NCBI RefSeq assembly: GCF_001314225.1 | Contig: NZ_CP012697.1 | Span: 186,001 to 250,000, forward strand | Reading direction: 5' to 3' | DNA from: Microbacterium sp. No. 7 | GTDB lineage: Bacteria; Actinomycetota; Actinomycetes; Actinomycetales; Microbacteriaceae | Length of the DNA stretch: 64,000 nucleotides | Part shown: positions 16,409-25,427 of the stretch, piece after piece | Layout: the number at the start of each line of letters is the position of its first letter | Position numbering within the stretch: the first letter of the stretch is position 1 | Made by a program: the position numbers and the translations under genes | Notes under the pieces: model-generated | Told to the model about the DNA's origin: nothing | Seen by the model: only the letters and a program-made list of their open reading frames with translations | The model's database searches: none

Positions 16409-18145
16409 TCAGGCGTGGGCGGCGGCGTGCTCGTGCGGGGCGGATGCCGCGGGCGCGGGGCGGGCGTAGACGAGGTCGAGCACGGCGCCGGCGTCGAGGT
16501 CGGCGGCGGTGCCGCGCCAGGCGACGTGGTGGTCGGGACGCACGAGCGCGTACGGGGCGCCGTAGAGCGCCCGGGCGCTCTCGTCGGGCAGGTGGATCAC
16601 CTCGATGTCGATCGCGCGCTCGGCGGCGGCGCGTTCGAACGCCGCGACCGCGTCGTGCTCGTCCGACAGCACGAGCAGCGCCACGTCGCTGCGGATGCGG
16701 TCGTACAGCGTGCCGCCGTACGGGTCGACGAGTCCGTCGGGGGCGCGGTGGCCGGGCAGCCCGCCCGGCTCGTAGACGCCCGGGTCCCAGGGCTTCTCGC
16801 GCGAGGCCTGCTCGGGCTCGTACCAGACCGCGGGCGAGTCGTCGTAGCGCTCGTCGAAGTGGATGCCCCAGCTCGGCGCCGCATCCCGGGAGAGGAGCGC
16901 CGCGATCTCGGCGCGGCGCGCGCCGGCCTCGGGGCTCAGATCGTCGTCGGCGGGGAACCCGAGCGCCCGTGCGGCGGCGACGTTGCGCTCGGAGGCGTCG
17001 GAGCGCGCCTTCGCCGCCGCGGCCACGCGGTGGTTGTGCGGACGGCGCTCGCGGTCGTACGAGTCCAGCAGCGCGTCGCCGGCGGTGCCGCGCAGCACGG
17101 CGGCGAGCTTCCAGCCGAGGTTGAGCACGTCGCCGAAGCCCTCGCCGAGGTTGCCGCCGGGCGTGCGCACGTGCGCCGCGTCGCCCACGAGCAGCGTGCG
17201 GCCGCGCCGGAACTCCCGTGCGATGCGCGTGCTCTTGAAGTACGGCGTCGCGTCGAGCAGCTCGAGCTCGAGGTCGGAGCCGAACGCGGCGCGCGCCAGG
17301 CCCAGCAGCTCGTCGTCGGAGGGCGTGCGGTCGATCGGGAACGGCCCCGCGTACACCCGCCAGTCGGTCTCGTTGAGCGCCGCGAGGAAGCCCGAGTGCA
17401 CGCCGTTGACGACGACGTTCGTGCCGCTGGGGAACGGATGCCGGCCCGGGTAGTCCCCGAGCGTGCGCACCACGAACCGGTAGTGCCGCGCCGTCGCGTA
17501 CGCGCCCTCGCGCTCGATGCCGGCGAGCTGCCGCACCGTGCTGCGCGCGCCGTCGGCGCCGACGACGTACTTCGAGCGCACGATGCGCGTCGTGCGCGTC
17601 TCGGTGTGCTCGAGCGTCGACGTCACGCCGTCGGCGTCCTCGTCGGCGGAGATCAGCCGCCATCCGCCCGCCACGACCACGTCGAGCTCGGCGAGCTGGT
17701 CGAGGAACGCCTGCTGCAGGGCCGTCTGCGGGCGGCGGATCTGCAGCGCGAACGAGTGCGGGTTCGTCGGGCGGGAGTCGAACACGGGGCGCGCGACGGC
17801 GCGCAGGTCGTGCCCGGCGAGCGACGTGCGCAGGCGGATGCCGAGGTTCCATTCCGGCGGGAACGTCCATCCGCGGCGCACGCGGTCGGCGACGCCCCAT
17901 TGCCGGAAGAGCTCGACCGTGCGTGCGGAGTGCCCCATCGCGCCGGCGCGCGGCAGCCGGAACGACGTCGTGGCGTCGACGACGGTCGCGTCGACGCGGT
18001 GCCGGTGCAGGTCGAGCGCCGTGGCGAGGCCCGTGGGCCCGGCGCCCACGACGAGCACCTCCACCTCGCGGGGCGGCACGCCGTGCGGGAGCAGCACGGA
18101 GTCGACGTGCCGCTCTCCGCGGCTGATCTCGTTCTGGGCAGTCAT
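16409..18145 (-). CDS. Class A FAD-dependent aromatic monooxygenase (PHBH/MhpA type)
   Basis: This 578-aa flavoprotein hydroxylase uses NAD(P)H and O2 to hydroxylate an aromatic ring, and a single polypeptide suffices. Visible motifs are the Rossmann VVGAGPTGLATAL (near residue 32), the DG motif YVVGADGARS and the GD motif LLVGDAAHVRTPGGNLGEGF with the following DVLNLGWKLAAVL helix. The last 150 residues form the thioredoxin-like C-terminal domain common to larger members. Unlike the neighbouring luciferase-like enzymes it needs no separate reductase. It is transcribed alone from a promoter containing a perfect GTGAAC/GTTCAC dyad. The substrate cannot be assigned. Confidence 0.88.
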   Translation of the reverse strand: MTAQNEISRGERHVDSVLLPHGVPPREVEVLVVGAGPTGLATALDLHRHRVDATVVDATTSFRLPRAGAMGHSARTVELFRQWGVADRVRRGWTFPPEWNLGIRLRTSLAGHDLRAVARPVFDSRPTNPHSFALQIRRPQTALQQAFLDQLAELDVVVAGGWRLISADEDADGVTSTLEHTETRTTRIVRSKYVVGADGARSTVRQLAGIEREGAYATARHYRFVVRTLGDYPGRHPFPSGTNVVVNGVHSGFLAALNETDWRVYAGPFPIDRTPSDDELLGLARAAFGSDLELELLDATPYFKSTRIAREFRRGRTLLVGDAAHVRTPGGNLGEGFGDVLNLGWKLAAVLRGTAGDALLDSYDRERRPHNHRVAAAAKARSDASERNVAAARALGFPADDDLSPEAGARRAEIAALLSRDAAPSWGIHFDERYDDSPAVWYEPEQASREKPWDPGVYEPGGLPGHRAPDGLVDPYGGTLYDRIRSDVALLVLSDEHDAVAAFERAAAERAIDIEVIHLPDESARALYGAPYALVRPDHHVAWRGTAADLDAGAVLDLVYARPAPAASAPHEHAAAHA

Positions 18146-18162
18146 GGGGGAACCTCCGGTCG

Positions 18163-18183
18163 GTGAACAGAGGCAATGTTCAC
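18163..18183. promoter_or_regulatory. Operator-like dyad upstream of FAD hydroxylase
   Basis: Perfect arms GTGAAC (18163-18168) and GTTCAC (18178-18183) flank nine bases, 18 bases before the hydroxylase start. The inner sequence on the minus strand reads GAACATTGC, the same nine bases found in the operator candidate at 11487-11505. The MocR-type regulator encoded just upstream is the obvious candidate ligand, but this is inference. Confidence 0.5.
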
Positions 18184-18251
18184 TCGCGGAGTATTGTCCA
18201 GATTTTGTGCCTGTTACATAACGAAACCTGATGGCACGCCCGAGGCGTCCG

Positions 18252-19670
18252 TCAGTCGAAGAACTCGCGCGTCGTCCCGCGTGCCGCTCCCGACACGAGG
18301 GTCGCGAGCTCGTCGATCGCGGCGGGGTCGTCGGGCAGCTGCAGGGGGGAGATGCGGATCATGGGGCGTTCGGGCGGAGCGATGAACACCTTGCTCGCAG
18401 GCGCGACCGAGACGCCCTTGGTCGCGAGCGCGACGAGCGCATCGGTCTCGTCGACGACGTCGACCCACAGCACGAGGCCCTCCGGCGCCGCGGCGGCGGT
18501 GAGCCCGTGGCGCTCCAGGGCGTCGCGCAGCGCCTCGCGGCGCGACGCGTAGACGCGGCGTGCGCGCTCGACCGACTCGGCGGCCGCGGGGCTGTCGATG
18601 AGGTGGGCGAGCGCGTTCTGCAGGATGCGGCTGTTCGAGCCGACGCCGTGGCTGCGCAGCGCGATGCTGCGCTCGACGAGCTCGCGGCTGCCGCCGAGCA
18701 CCGACGTGCGCACGTCGATGCCGTAGGCCTTGCAGTAGCTGCGCACGCGGATCGTGCGGCCGGGCAGCGCGGTGCCCATGCTGGGGCTCTCGGTCGCGGC
18801 GAGGGGGCCGACGGCGTCGTCCTCGACGACCCAGACGTGCTGCGGCGCGGCGGCGATCGCGGCCGCGAGGTCGTCCATGCGCTGCGCCGTGACGCGGCCG
18901 CTCAGCGCGAACTCGCCGCCCGGCTGCACGACGAACGCGACGGCGCCCGCGTCGATCGCCGCGCGCAGGGAGCCGACCAGCGGGCCGTCGTCGTCGCACG
19001 CGACGCCGACCGGGGTGAGCGAGAGCACGCGCAGGGTGTCGAGCAGGCCGGGGCTCGCGGGCTCGTGCACGGCGACGAGCGAGCCGGGCTCGGCCGCCGC
19101 GGCGACGGCGAGCAGCAGGGCCTCGGTGCCTCCGCCCGCGGTGGCCCAGGCCTCGGCGGCGAACGGCCACGTCGGGGCGACCGCGTCGTGCAGCCGCTCG
19201 GTCATGTGCTCGCGGCCGAAGACGTTGAGGCTCTCGTCGGAGAGGCTCTCCATGAGCGCGTCGCGCAGGCCGGGCTGCAGCGAGATGTCGGGGGCGCACT
19301 GCAGCAGGTCGATCGTCGCCCACGTGCGCGGCCCGCCCGTGCGCGGACCGTTCGTGCGTGCGCGCTGCCGCGACGCGTCGGCGGATGCCGCCGTGCCGCC
19401 GTCGTCGACGACGATCGTGCCGCCGCGGCGGTGCGTCTCGATGAGGCCCGCCGCGCGCAGCTGGTTCCACGCGGCGAGCACCGTGCCCGCGCTCACGTCG
19501 GCGGCGCGCGCCAGGTCGCGGATGGTGGGGAGCTGCGCCCCGATCGCGAGGTCGCCCGAGGCGATGAGCCCCGCGATCCCGTCGGCGATGTCGCGCGCGC
19601 CCCGTCCGGGCAGCCGTTCGAGCAGCCATCCGGCCGTCGTCGTCCGAGCGGTCGTGTCGGCCACTGTCAT
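18252..19670 (-). CDS. MocR-family transcriptional regulator (GntR HTH plus aminotransferase fold)
   Basis: This 472-aa protein starts with a GntR-type winged helix (ASGDLAIGAQLPTIRDLARA, then DVSAGTVLAAWNQLRAAGLI), residues about 30-95. A fold type I aminotransferase-like domain occupies the rest. The PLP lysine lies in RSYCKAYGIDVRTS and the ASPG and WVVEDDAVG segments match cofactor-binding positions. MocR regulators usually act locally on divergent or adjacent genes, and here the neighbours are the FAD hydroxylase on one side and the divergent monooxygenase-transporter operon on the other. ATG 19670 has a GGGGAG ribosome site. The effector is likely PLP-linked or an amine, but no more can be read. 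Confidence 0.88.
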   Translation of the reverse strand: MTVADTTARTTTAGWLLERLPGRGARDIADGIAGLIASGDLAIGAQLPTIRDLARAADVSAGTVLAAWNQLRAAGLIETHRRGGTIVVDDGGTAASADASRQRARTNGPRTGGPRTWATIDLLQCAPDISLQPGLRDALMESLSDESLNVFGREHMTERLHDAVAPTWPFAAEAWATAGGGTEALLLAVAAAAEPGSLVAVHEPASPGLLDTLRVLSLTPVGVACDDDGPLVGSLRAAIDAGAVAFVVQPGGEFALSGRVTAQRMDDLAAAIAAAPQHVWVVEDDAVGPLAATESPSMGTALPGRTIRVRSYCKAYGIDVRTSVLGGSRELVERSIALRSHGVGSNSRILQNALAHLIDSPAAAESVERARRVYASRREALRDALERHGLTAAAAPEGLVLWVDVVDETDALVALATKGVSVAPASKVFIAPPERPMIRISPLQLPDDPAAIDELATLVSGAARGTTREFFD

Positions 19671-19701
19671 GTCGGTCTCCCCGCGTTTCCCTCGCCGACA
19701 T

Positions 19702-19753
19702 CACAATACTGCCGAATCAAAAGCGACGGATTGTGTCAAACATTCTTCGACAC
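19702..19753. promoter_or_regulatory. Divergent promoter with two inverted repeats
   Basis: Between the MocR gene (minus) and the monooxygenase operon (plus) lie arms CACAAT (19702-19707) and ATTGTG (19730-19735), and a tighter dyad GTGTC (19733-19737) / GACAC (19749-19753) around AAACATTCTTC. The second site contains AACATT followed by TTCG, close to the operator candidates at 11487 and 18163. Autoregulation by the MocR protein is a reasonable guess. Confidence 0.5.
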
Positions 19754-19804
19754 GTCGAGAACAATGGATACCGTCGGTCGCACACCGCATCCCGAAGGAG
19801 AACC

Positions 19805-20857
19805 ATGAGCGACGACCGTCCCTTCCGTCTCGGCTTCCTCACGCACGTGGAGGGCGGCGGCGACCTCGCCGAGACGTATCGCAACGCGCTCGAGCTCTTC
19901 GTCGCGGCCGACGAGCTCGGCTTCGACTCGGGCTGGGTCGCCCAGCACCACTTCGGGCCGGGCGAGGCCGACGGGCTCGCGTCGCCGTGGATCTTCCTCG
20001 CGAACGCCGCGGCGCGCACCCGCCGCATCCACATCGGCACCGCGGTCACGCTCATCCCGCTGCACCATCCGGTGCAGCTGGCGCAGGACGTCGGCGTGCT
20101 CGACGCCATCACGAACGGTCGCGTCGAGCTGGGCGTCGGCACCGGCTTCGACCGCACGGCCTACTCGATCTTCGGCGAGGACTTCGACCGCCGGCGCGAG
20201 CTGACGACCGAGACGTTCGCGGCCGTGCGGTCGGCCCTGCGCGGCGAGGCGCTCGACGCCGACGGCACCGTGGTCAAGGCCGCGTCGCCCGACCTGGCCG
20301 ACACCCGGTCGTGGCACGGCGTGTTCAGCGCGGAGGGCGCCGCACACGTCGCCGGCGAGGGCGCGAACCTGCTGCTCAACCGTGCGACCTACGGATACGA
20401 GGAGCCCACCGACGTCGTGCAGCGCGCCTGGGCCGAGCGCTACCTCGCCGCGTGGACGGGGCAGCGGCGGCCGCGCATCGGCCTCTCGCGGCTCATCTTC
20501 GCCGCCGACGACCGCAAGACCGCGCTCGACCAGATCGGCGACGCGCTGATCGACGGCATCCGCCGTTCGAACGCGGGCGCGCGGCCCCTCGGACCCGAGA
20601 CGCTGGAGAACGCGCTGTTCCGCTACCACGCGCACTACGGCCACCCCGACGAGGTGATCGCGCAGCTGCGGTCCGAGCGGGTGCTGCCGCTGGCGACCGA
20701 CCTGCTCGCGCAGTTCAATCCGGGCCGGCCCGGCCTCGACGCCTCGATCCGCGCGCTGGAGCTGCTGGCCACCGAGGTCGCCCCCGCCCTCGGCTGGCGT
20801 CCCGCGCCCGAGCGCGCCGCCGCGCCGGCCGTGCCCGCCGCGCCGGCGGCCGCTTGA
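19805..20857 (+). CDS. Luciferase-like flavin-dependent monooxygenase
   Basis: This 350-aa luciferase-superfamily protein starts a plus-strand operon. The N-terminal strand RLGFLTHVEGG, the SGWVAQHHFGPGE loop, the IHIGTAVTLIPLHHPVQLAQ barrel segment and the flavin-site region NGRVELGVGTGFDRTAYSIF support the family. An AAGGAG ribosome site sits just before ATG 19805. It is followed by a DUF1684 gene and a two-gene ABC exporter, then another monooxygenase, so oxidation and export appear to be linked. The last 15 residues are an Ala/Pro tail of no obvious function. Substrate and cofactor source are unknown. Confidence 0.88.
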   Translation: MSDDRPFRLGFLTHVEGGGDLAETYRNALELFVAADELGFDSGWVAQHHFGPGEADGLASPWIFLANAAARTRRIHIGTAVTLIPLHHPVQLAQDVGVLDAITNGRVELGVGTGFDRTAYSIFGEDFDRRRELTTETFAAVRSALRGEALDADGTVVKAASPDLADTRSWHGVFSAEGAAHVAGEGANLLLNRATYGYEEPTDVVQRAWAERYLAAWTGQRRPRIGLSRLIFAADDRKTALDQIGDALIDGIRRSNAGARPLGPETLENALFRYHAHYGHPDEVIAQLRSERVLPLATDLLAQFNPGRPGLDASIRALELLATEVAPALGWRPAPERAAAPAVPAAPAAA

Positions 20858-20900
20858 ACGCCCGCTCCCCGAACACACCCCGAACGACAGGAACGAGCAC

Positions 20901-21734
20901 ATGACCCTTGCAGACACCGTCACCGACGTCGACGCGTTCGCGCGGGACTGGGAGAACTGGCACGAGACCCTCGAGGAGGGCCGCCGCGCGCCGCACGGCT
21001 TCCTCGCCTACGCGGGCTTCCACGTGCTGGGCGCCGAGCCGCGGCGGTTCGACGGCGTTCCCGGCGCATGGTCGACCGGCGAGGGCGGCCCCGTCGTCGA
21101 GCTCGCCGACGGGGAGACGCTCGTGATCGGCGGCACGCCGGTGACGGGCCGGCACGAGTACGGCGTCATCGGTGAGCGCACCTTCCACTCCGCCGACCAC
21201 GTGACGCCCGAGCACGGTCACGTCGTCGTGGAGCTGTCGCGCCGGGGCGGCCAGGACATCGTGCGCCCCCTGCGCCCCGACCACGTGCTGCGCGTCGGCT
21301 ACCGCGGCACTCCCGCGTACGCGCCCGACCCCCGCTGGGTGATCGAGGCCGTGTTCGAGCGTGAGCAGCCCCGCGACATCCCCATCTCCGCGGCGATCCC
21401 CGAGATCACGCACACGCACTCGACGCCCGGCCGGGTGCGCTTCACCGTGGACGGCGCCTCGTACGCGCTCACGCTCATCTCGCGCGGGCCCCGCGTCGCG
21501 ACGCTGCTCTTCCGCGACGCGACGAGCGGCGTGACGACCTATGCCGCGAGCCGCACGCTCGCCGTCCCGCTCCCCGACGACAGCAGCGACCGCGTCGTGC
21601 TCGACTTCAACCGCGCCACCAACCTGCAGTGCGCGTACACCGACTACTCGCCCTGCCCGCTCGCGCCGCCCGAGAACCACCTGCCGTTCGCCGTGGAGGC
21701 GGGGGAGAAGATCCCTCTCGACCGCACCTCGTGA
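20901..21734 (+). CDS. DUF1684 family protein
   Basis: This 277-aa soluble protein fits the DUF1684 family. It has an N-terminal FARDWENWHETLEEGRRAPH helix and a beta-rich body. The C-terminal part carries the family hallmarks DFNRATNLQCAYTDYSPCPL and PPENHLPFAVEAGEK. The function of DUF1684 is not established; its beta-sandwich-like pattern with a conserved acidic/Asn-Cys-Pro region suggests a binding role more than a known enzyme. It follows the monooxygenase by 43 bases with an AGGA ribosome site, and its stop overlaps the GTG start of the exporter gene by four bases, so the genes are probably co-translated. Confidence 0.8.
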   Translation: MTLADTVTDVDAFARDWENWHETLEEGRRAPHGFLAYAGFHVLGAEPRRFDGVPGAWSTGEGGPVVELADGETLVIGGTPVTGRHEYGVIGERTFHSADHVTPEHGHVVVELSRRGGQDIVRPLRPDHVLRVGYRGTPAYAPDPRWVIEAVFEREQPRDIPISAAIPEITHTHSTPGRVRFTVDGASYALTLISRGPRVATLLFRDATSGVTTYAASRTLAVPLPDDSSDRVVLDFNRATNLQCAYTDYSPCPLAPPENHLPFAVEAGEKIPLDRTS

Positions 21735-23518
21735 GAACGCGGGAGTCGACGCTCACGCACTCGCTGCGGCGTCTGTATCCGCTCGCCCGGCCCGTCGTGC
21801 CACGCCTCGCCCTCGGCCTCACCACCGCCGTGCTGGCGAGCGGCATCGCGCTCGCCATCCCGCAGGCGCTGCAGTGGATCGTGAACGGCCCGCTGTTCGC
21901 GGCGCACGATGCGGGCGGGCTGTGGCTCGGCGTCGCGATCGTGCTGGTGCTCGGCGTCGCCGAGGCGGGCCTGCTCGTCGCGCGGCGTCAGCTCGTGCTC
22001 GCGCCCGGCGCGAAGCTCGAGGCCGACCTGCGCGTGCGGCTCTACGAGCACCTCGTCGACGCGCCCGTCTCGTTCCACGACGACTGGAGCAGCGGCCAGC
22101 TGCTCTCGCGCTCGATGAGCGACATCCGGCGGTTCCGCCGCTGGATCAGCTTCGGCATGATCATGATCTGCGTCAACACGCTCACGATCGTCGCGGGCGT
22201 CGTGCTCATGGTTGTCGCCGCACCCGTGCTCGGTGCGATCTTCGCCGTCGCCGCCGTGCCCGTCGTCGTCGCGAGCTTCCACTTCCGCCGCACGTACCAG
22301 TCGGCCTCGCGCCTCGCGCAGGACCAGGCCGGCGACCTGGCGACGACCGTCGAGGAGGCGGTGCGCGGCATCCGCGTGCTCAAGGCGTTCGGCCGCGGCC
22401 GCTCGGCGCTCGCGTCGTTCTCGGCGCAGGCCGATCTGCTGCGCGCCACCGAGATCGAGAAGGCGCGATCGCTGTCGACCGTGTCGATGATCCTCACCGC
22501 CCTCCCCGAGGCGGCGCTCGCCGCCGCGCTCGTCGTCGGCGCCTTCCTCATCGCGGCGGGCGACCTCACGCCGGGCGCGATCGTGGCGTTCTTCGCGACC
22601 GCGGCCGTCGTGAGCGGTCCCCTCGGCCGCCTGGGGGAGCAGTTCGCGATGTCGATGGATGCCAAGGCCGCGATCGACCGCTTCTTCGAGGTGCTCGACG
22701 TGCCGAACACGATCCTCGATCCGGCCGCTCCCGTCGACGTGCCCCGGTCGGCGCGTCGTCTCGAGCTCCGCGGCGTGCGCTTCCGGCATCCCGACGCCGA
22801 CGCCGACGCCCCCGAGGTGCTGCGGGGCGTCGATCTCGTCGTCGAGCCCGGCGAGACGCTCGCGCTCGTCGGCGTCACCGGGTCGGGCAAGAGCACGATC
22901 GCGCAGCTCGTCCCGCGGCTGCACGAGGCGACGGAGGGCAGCGTGCTGATCGGCGGTGTCGACGTGCGCGACCTCGCCCGCACGACCCTGCGGCGGCACG
23001 TGTCGATCGCCTTCGAGGACCCCGTGCTGTTCTCGGCGACCGTGCGCGAGAACGTGCTGCTGGGCGTTCCGGATGCCGGCGACGACGTGCTGCACGCCGC
23101 GATCGCGACCGCGGGCGCCGAGTTCGTGCACGAGCTGCCCGAGGGCGTCGACACCGTGATCGGCGAGGAGGGCCTCAACCTCTCGGGCGGGCAGCGGCAG
23201 CGCATCTCGCTGGCGCGCGCGATCGCGGCATCCCCGCGCATCCTCGTGCTCGACGACCCCCTCTCGGCGCTCGACGTGCACACCGAGGAGGCGGTCACGC
23301 GGCGGCTGCGCGCGCACCTGCACGACACGACCACGGTCGTCGTCGCGCACCGCCCGTCGACCGTCGCGCTCGCCGACCGGGTCGCGCTGCTCGACGGGGG
23401 CCGCATCGTCGCGCTGGGCACGCACGCCGAGCTGTTGGCCACCGATGCGCGCTATCGCGCGGTCATCACGGTGGATGCCGAGGCCGGCGGCGTCGTCGGG
23501 GCGGGGGCGATCGCATGA
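21731..23518 (+). CDS. ABC exporter half-transporter, subunit 1 (degenerate Walker B Glu)
   Basis: This 595-aa protein has an ABC_membrane-type domain with about six helices (residues about 15-300) fused to an ATPase. The ATPase has Walker A GVTGSGKST, signature LSGGQRQR and Walker B ILVLDDPLSALD, in which the catalytic Glu is replaced by Asp. That change marks the degenerate-site subunit of heterodimeric exporters such as TM287/288. GTG 21731 is used because it overlaps the DUF1684 stop; the upstream extension is out of character. Its partner gene starts four bases before its own stop. The pair would export a small molecule or peptide, or flip lipid, in connection with the flanking monooxygenases. 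Confidence 0.88.
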   Translation: MRTRESTLTHSLRRLYPLARPVVPRLALGLTTAVLASGIALAIPQALQWIVNGPLFAAHDAGGLWLGVAIVLVLGVAEAGLLVARRQLVLAPGAKLEADLRVRLYEHLVDAPVSFHDDWSSGQLLSRSMSDIRRFRRWISFGMIMICVNTLTIVAGVVLMVVAAPVLGAIFAVAAVPVVVASFHFRRTYQSASRLAQDQAGDLATTVEEAVRGIRVLKAFGRGRSALASFSAQADLLRATEIEKARSLSTVSMILTALPEAALAAALVVGAFLIAAGDLTPGAIVAFFATAAVVSGPLGRLGEQFAMSMDAKAAIDRFFEVLDVPNTILDPAAPVDVPRSARRLELRGVRFRHPDADADAPEVLRGVDLVVEPGETLALVGVTGSGKSTIAQLVPRLHEATEGSVLIGGVDVRDLARTTLRRHVSIAFEDPVLFSATVRENVLLGVPDAGDDVLHAAIATAGAEFVHELPEGVDTVIGEEGLNLSGGQRQRISLARAIAASPRILVLDDPLSALDVHTEEAVTRRLRAHLHDTTTVVVAHRPSTVALADRVALLDGGRIVALGTHAELLATDARYRAVITVDAEAGGVVGAGAIA

Positions 23519-25401
23519 GCGGCGTGCAGTTCGAGGACCAGATCGAGCTCGAGCGCTCGCTCGCGCGGCGCGTGCGCCGACGGTCGACGGCCCTGCTCGG
23601 ATCGCTGCTGCGCCCCGTGCGGTGGCAGTTCGCCCTCATGCTCACGCTCGTCGCGGCGGCGCAGGCGGCCAAGGCCGCGGGTCCGCTGTTCGTCGCGCTC
23701 GTGATCGACGCGGGCCTGCCGCGCCTCACCGACGGAGAGCCGGCGGTCGTGCTCGCCGCGGGCGCCGGCTACCTCGCCGTCGCCCTCGCCGGCGGGGCGC
23801 TCGCGCTGCTGTCGATCCGGCTGAGCGCGAAGCTGGCGCAGGCGGTGCTGTTCGAGCTGCGCCGCCGCGTCTTCCGGCACACGCAGCGGCTCAGCCTGGA
23901 GTTCCACGAGACCTACACCTCGGGGCGCATCATCGCGCGGCAGACCTCCGACCTCGACGCCGTGCGCGAGCTGCTCGACTCCGGCGTCACGCAGCTGCTG
24001 TCGGGCCTGCTGTTCATGCTGTTCGTGGCTGTCATGCTGCTGGGGCTCGACCCGTGGAGCGGTCTCGTGCTGGTCGCGGCGGCGATCCCGGTCGCCCTGC
24101 TCACGCGCTGGTTCCACCGGCGCTCGCAGCTGCACTACCGGTCGTCGCGGGTCACGTCGGCCCGGCTCATCGTGCAGTTCGTGGAGTCGATGGCCGGCAT
24201 CCGCGCCGTGCAGGCGTTCCACCGGGAGCGGCACGAGATCGCGCGGCACCGCGAGCTCTCCGACGACTACCGCATCGCCGACCAGCGCGCCGTGGGCCTC
24301 ATCGGCGTCTACAACCCGGGGCTCGTGCTGATCGGCAACATGACGGTCGCGGCCGTGCTCGCCGTCGACGGCTTCCGCGTGTTCGCGGGCGAGCTGCAGG
24401 TCGGCGTGCTCATCGCGGCGCTGCTCTACGCCAAGCGGTTCTTCGCCCCCGCGCAGGAGATGGCGCAGTTCTACAACTCGCTGCAGTCGTCGATCGCGGC
24501 GCTGGAGAAGATCTCGGGGCTGCTCGAGGAGGAGCCGACGATCGCGGCGCCGACGCGTCCCGTGCCGCTGCCGCGCGCGGAGGGCGGCGTGGAGTTCGAC
24601 GCCGCCCGGTTCGCCTACACCCCCGGCGCCGACGTCATCCCGTGCCTCGACCTGCGCCTCCCGCCGGGGCAGACGGTCGCGCTGCTCGGCTCGACGGGCG
24701 CCGGCAAGTCGACGATCGCGAAGCTCGTCGCCCGCTTCTACGACGTCAGCGACGGGGCCGTGCGCATCGACGGCATCGACGTGCGGCGGCTGCCGTTCGC
24801 CGACCTGCGACGCGCCGTCGTGATGGTCACGCAGGAGAGCTTCCTGTTCAGCGGCACGATCGCCGACAACATCGCGATCGGCCGTCCGTCGGCCACGCGC
24901 GCCGAGATCGAGGCGGCCGCACGCGCCGTGGGCGCCGATCGCTTCGTGTCGCTGCTGCCCGACGGGCTCGACACCGACGTGCACAAGCGCGGCGGGCGGC
25001 TCTCGGCGGGCCAGCGGCAGCTCATCTCCTTCGCGCGCGCGTTCCTGGCCGACCCGGCCGTGCTCATCCTCGACGAGGCGACCGCGTCGCTCGACCTGCC
25101 GAGCGAGGCGCTCGTGCAGCGCGGGCTCGCGACCCTGCTGAAGGGCCGCACCGCCCTCGTGATCGCGCACCGGCTCTCCACGGTCGAGTCGGCCGACCGC
25201 ATCGTCGTGCTGCGGCACGGGCGCATCGTCGAGGACGGGCCGCCCGCCGCGCTCCTCGCCGCCGGCGGCGAGTACGCCGCGCTGCACGCCCTGTGGCGGC
25301 TGTCGACCGACGGACGGCCGGATGCCGGTGGACATCCGGGCACCGGCGGACGTTCGGACGCCCCTGGCGGACCGGATGCCGGCGCGCACGCCCCCTCGTG
25401 A
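23515..25401 (+). CDS. ABC exporter half-transporter, subunit 2
   Basis: This 628-aa partner has an N-terminal elbow helix, six membrane segments and an ATPase with Walker A GSTGAGKST and Walker B VLILDEATASLD including the catalytic Glu. Its signature is LSAGQRQL instead of LSGGQ. In a heterodimer this altered signature faces the Asp-containing Walker B of subunit 1, so both deviations fall in one composite site and the other site is fully consensus. ATG 23515 overlaps the preceding stop as ATGA. The last 35 residues are a Gly/Asp/Pro-rich tail with PDAGGHPGTGG-like repeats, probably disordered. Confidence 0.9.
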   Translation: MSGVQFEDQIELERSLARRVRRRSTALLGSLLRPVRWQFALMLTLVAAAQAAKAAGPLFVALVIDAGLPRLTDGEPAVVLAAGAGYLAVALAGGALALLSIRLSAKLAQAVLFELRRRVFRHTQRLSLEFHETYTSGRIIARQTSDLDAVRELLDSGVTQLLSGLLFMLFVAVMLLGLDPWSGLVLVAAAIPVALLTRWFHRRSQLHYRSSRVTSARLIVQFVESMAGIRAVQAFHRERHEIARHRELSDDYRIADQRAVGLIGVYNPGLVLIGNMTVAAVLAVDGFRVFAGELQVGVLIAALLYAKRFFAPAQEMAQFYNSLQSSIAALEKISGLLEEEPTIAAPTRPVPLPRAEGGVEFDAARFAYTPGADVIPCLDLRLPPGQTVALLGSTGAGKSTIAKLVARFYDVSDGAVRIDGIDVRRLPFADLRRAVVMVTQESFLFSGTIADNIAIGRPSATRAEIEAAARAVGADRFVSLLPDGLDTDVHKRGGRLSAGQRQLISFARAFLADPAVLILDEATASLDLPSEALVQRGLATLLKGRTALVIAHRLSTVESADRIVVLRHGRIVEDGPPAALLAAGGEYAALHALWRLSTDGRPDAGGHPGTGGRSDAPGGPDAGAHAPS

Positions 25402-25427
25402 CACCTCCCCTCGAAAGGCCTGACCAC

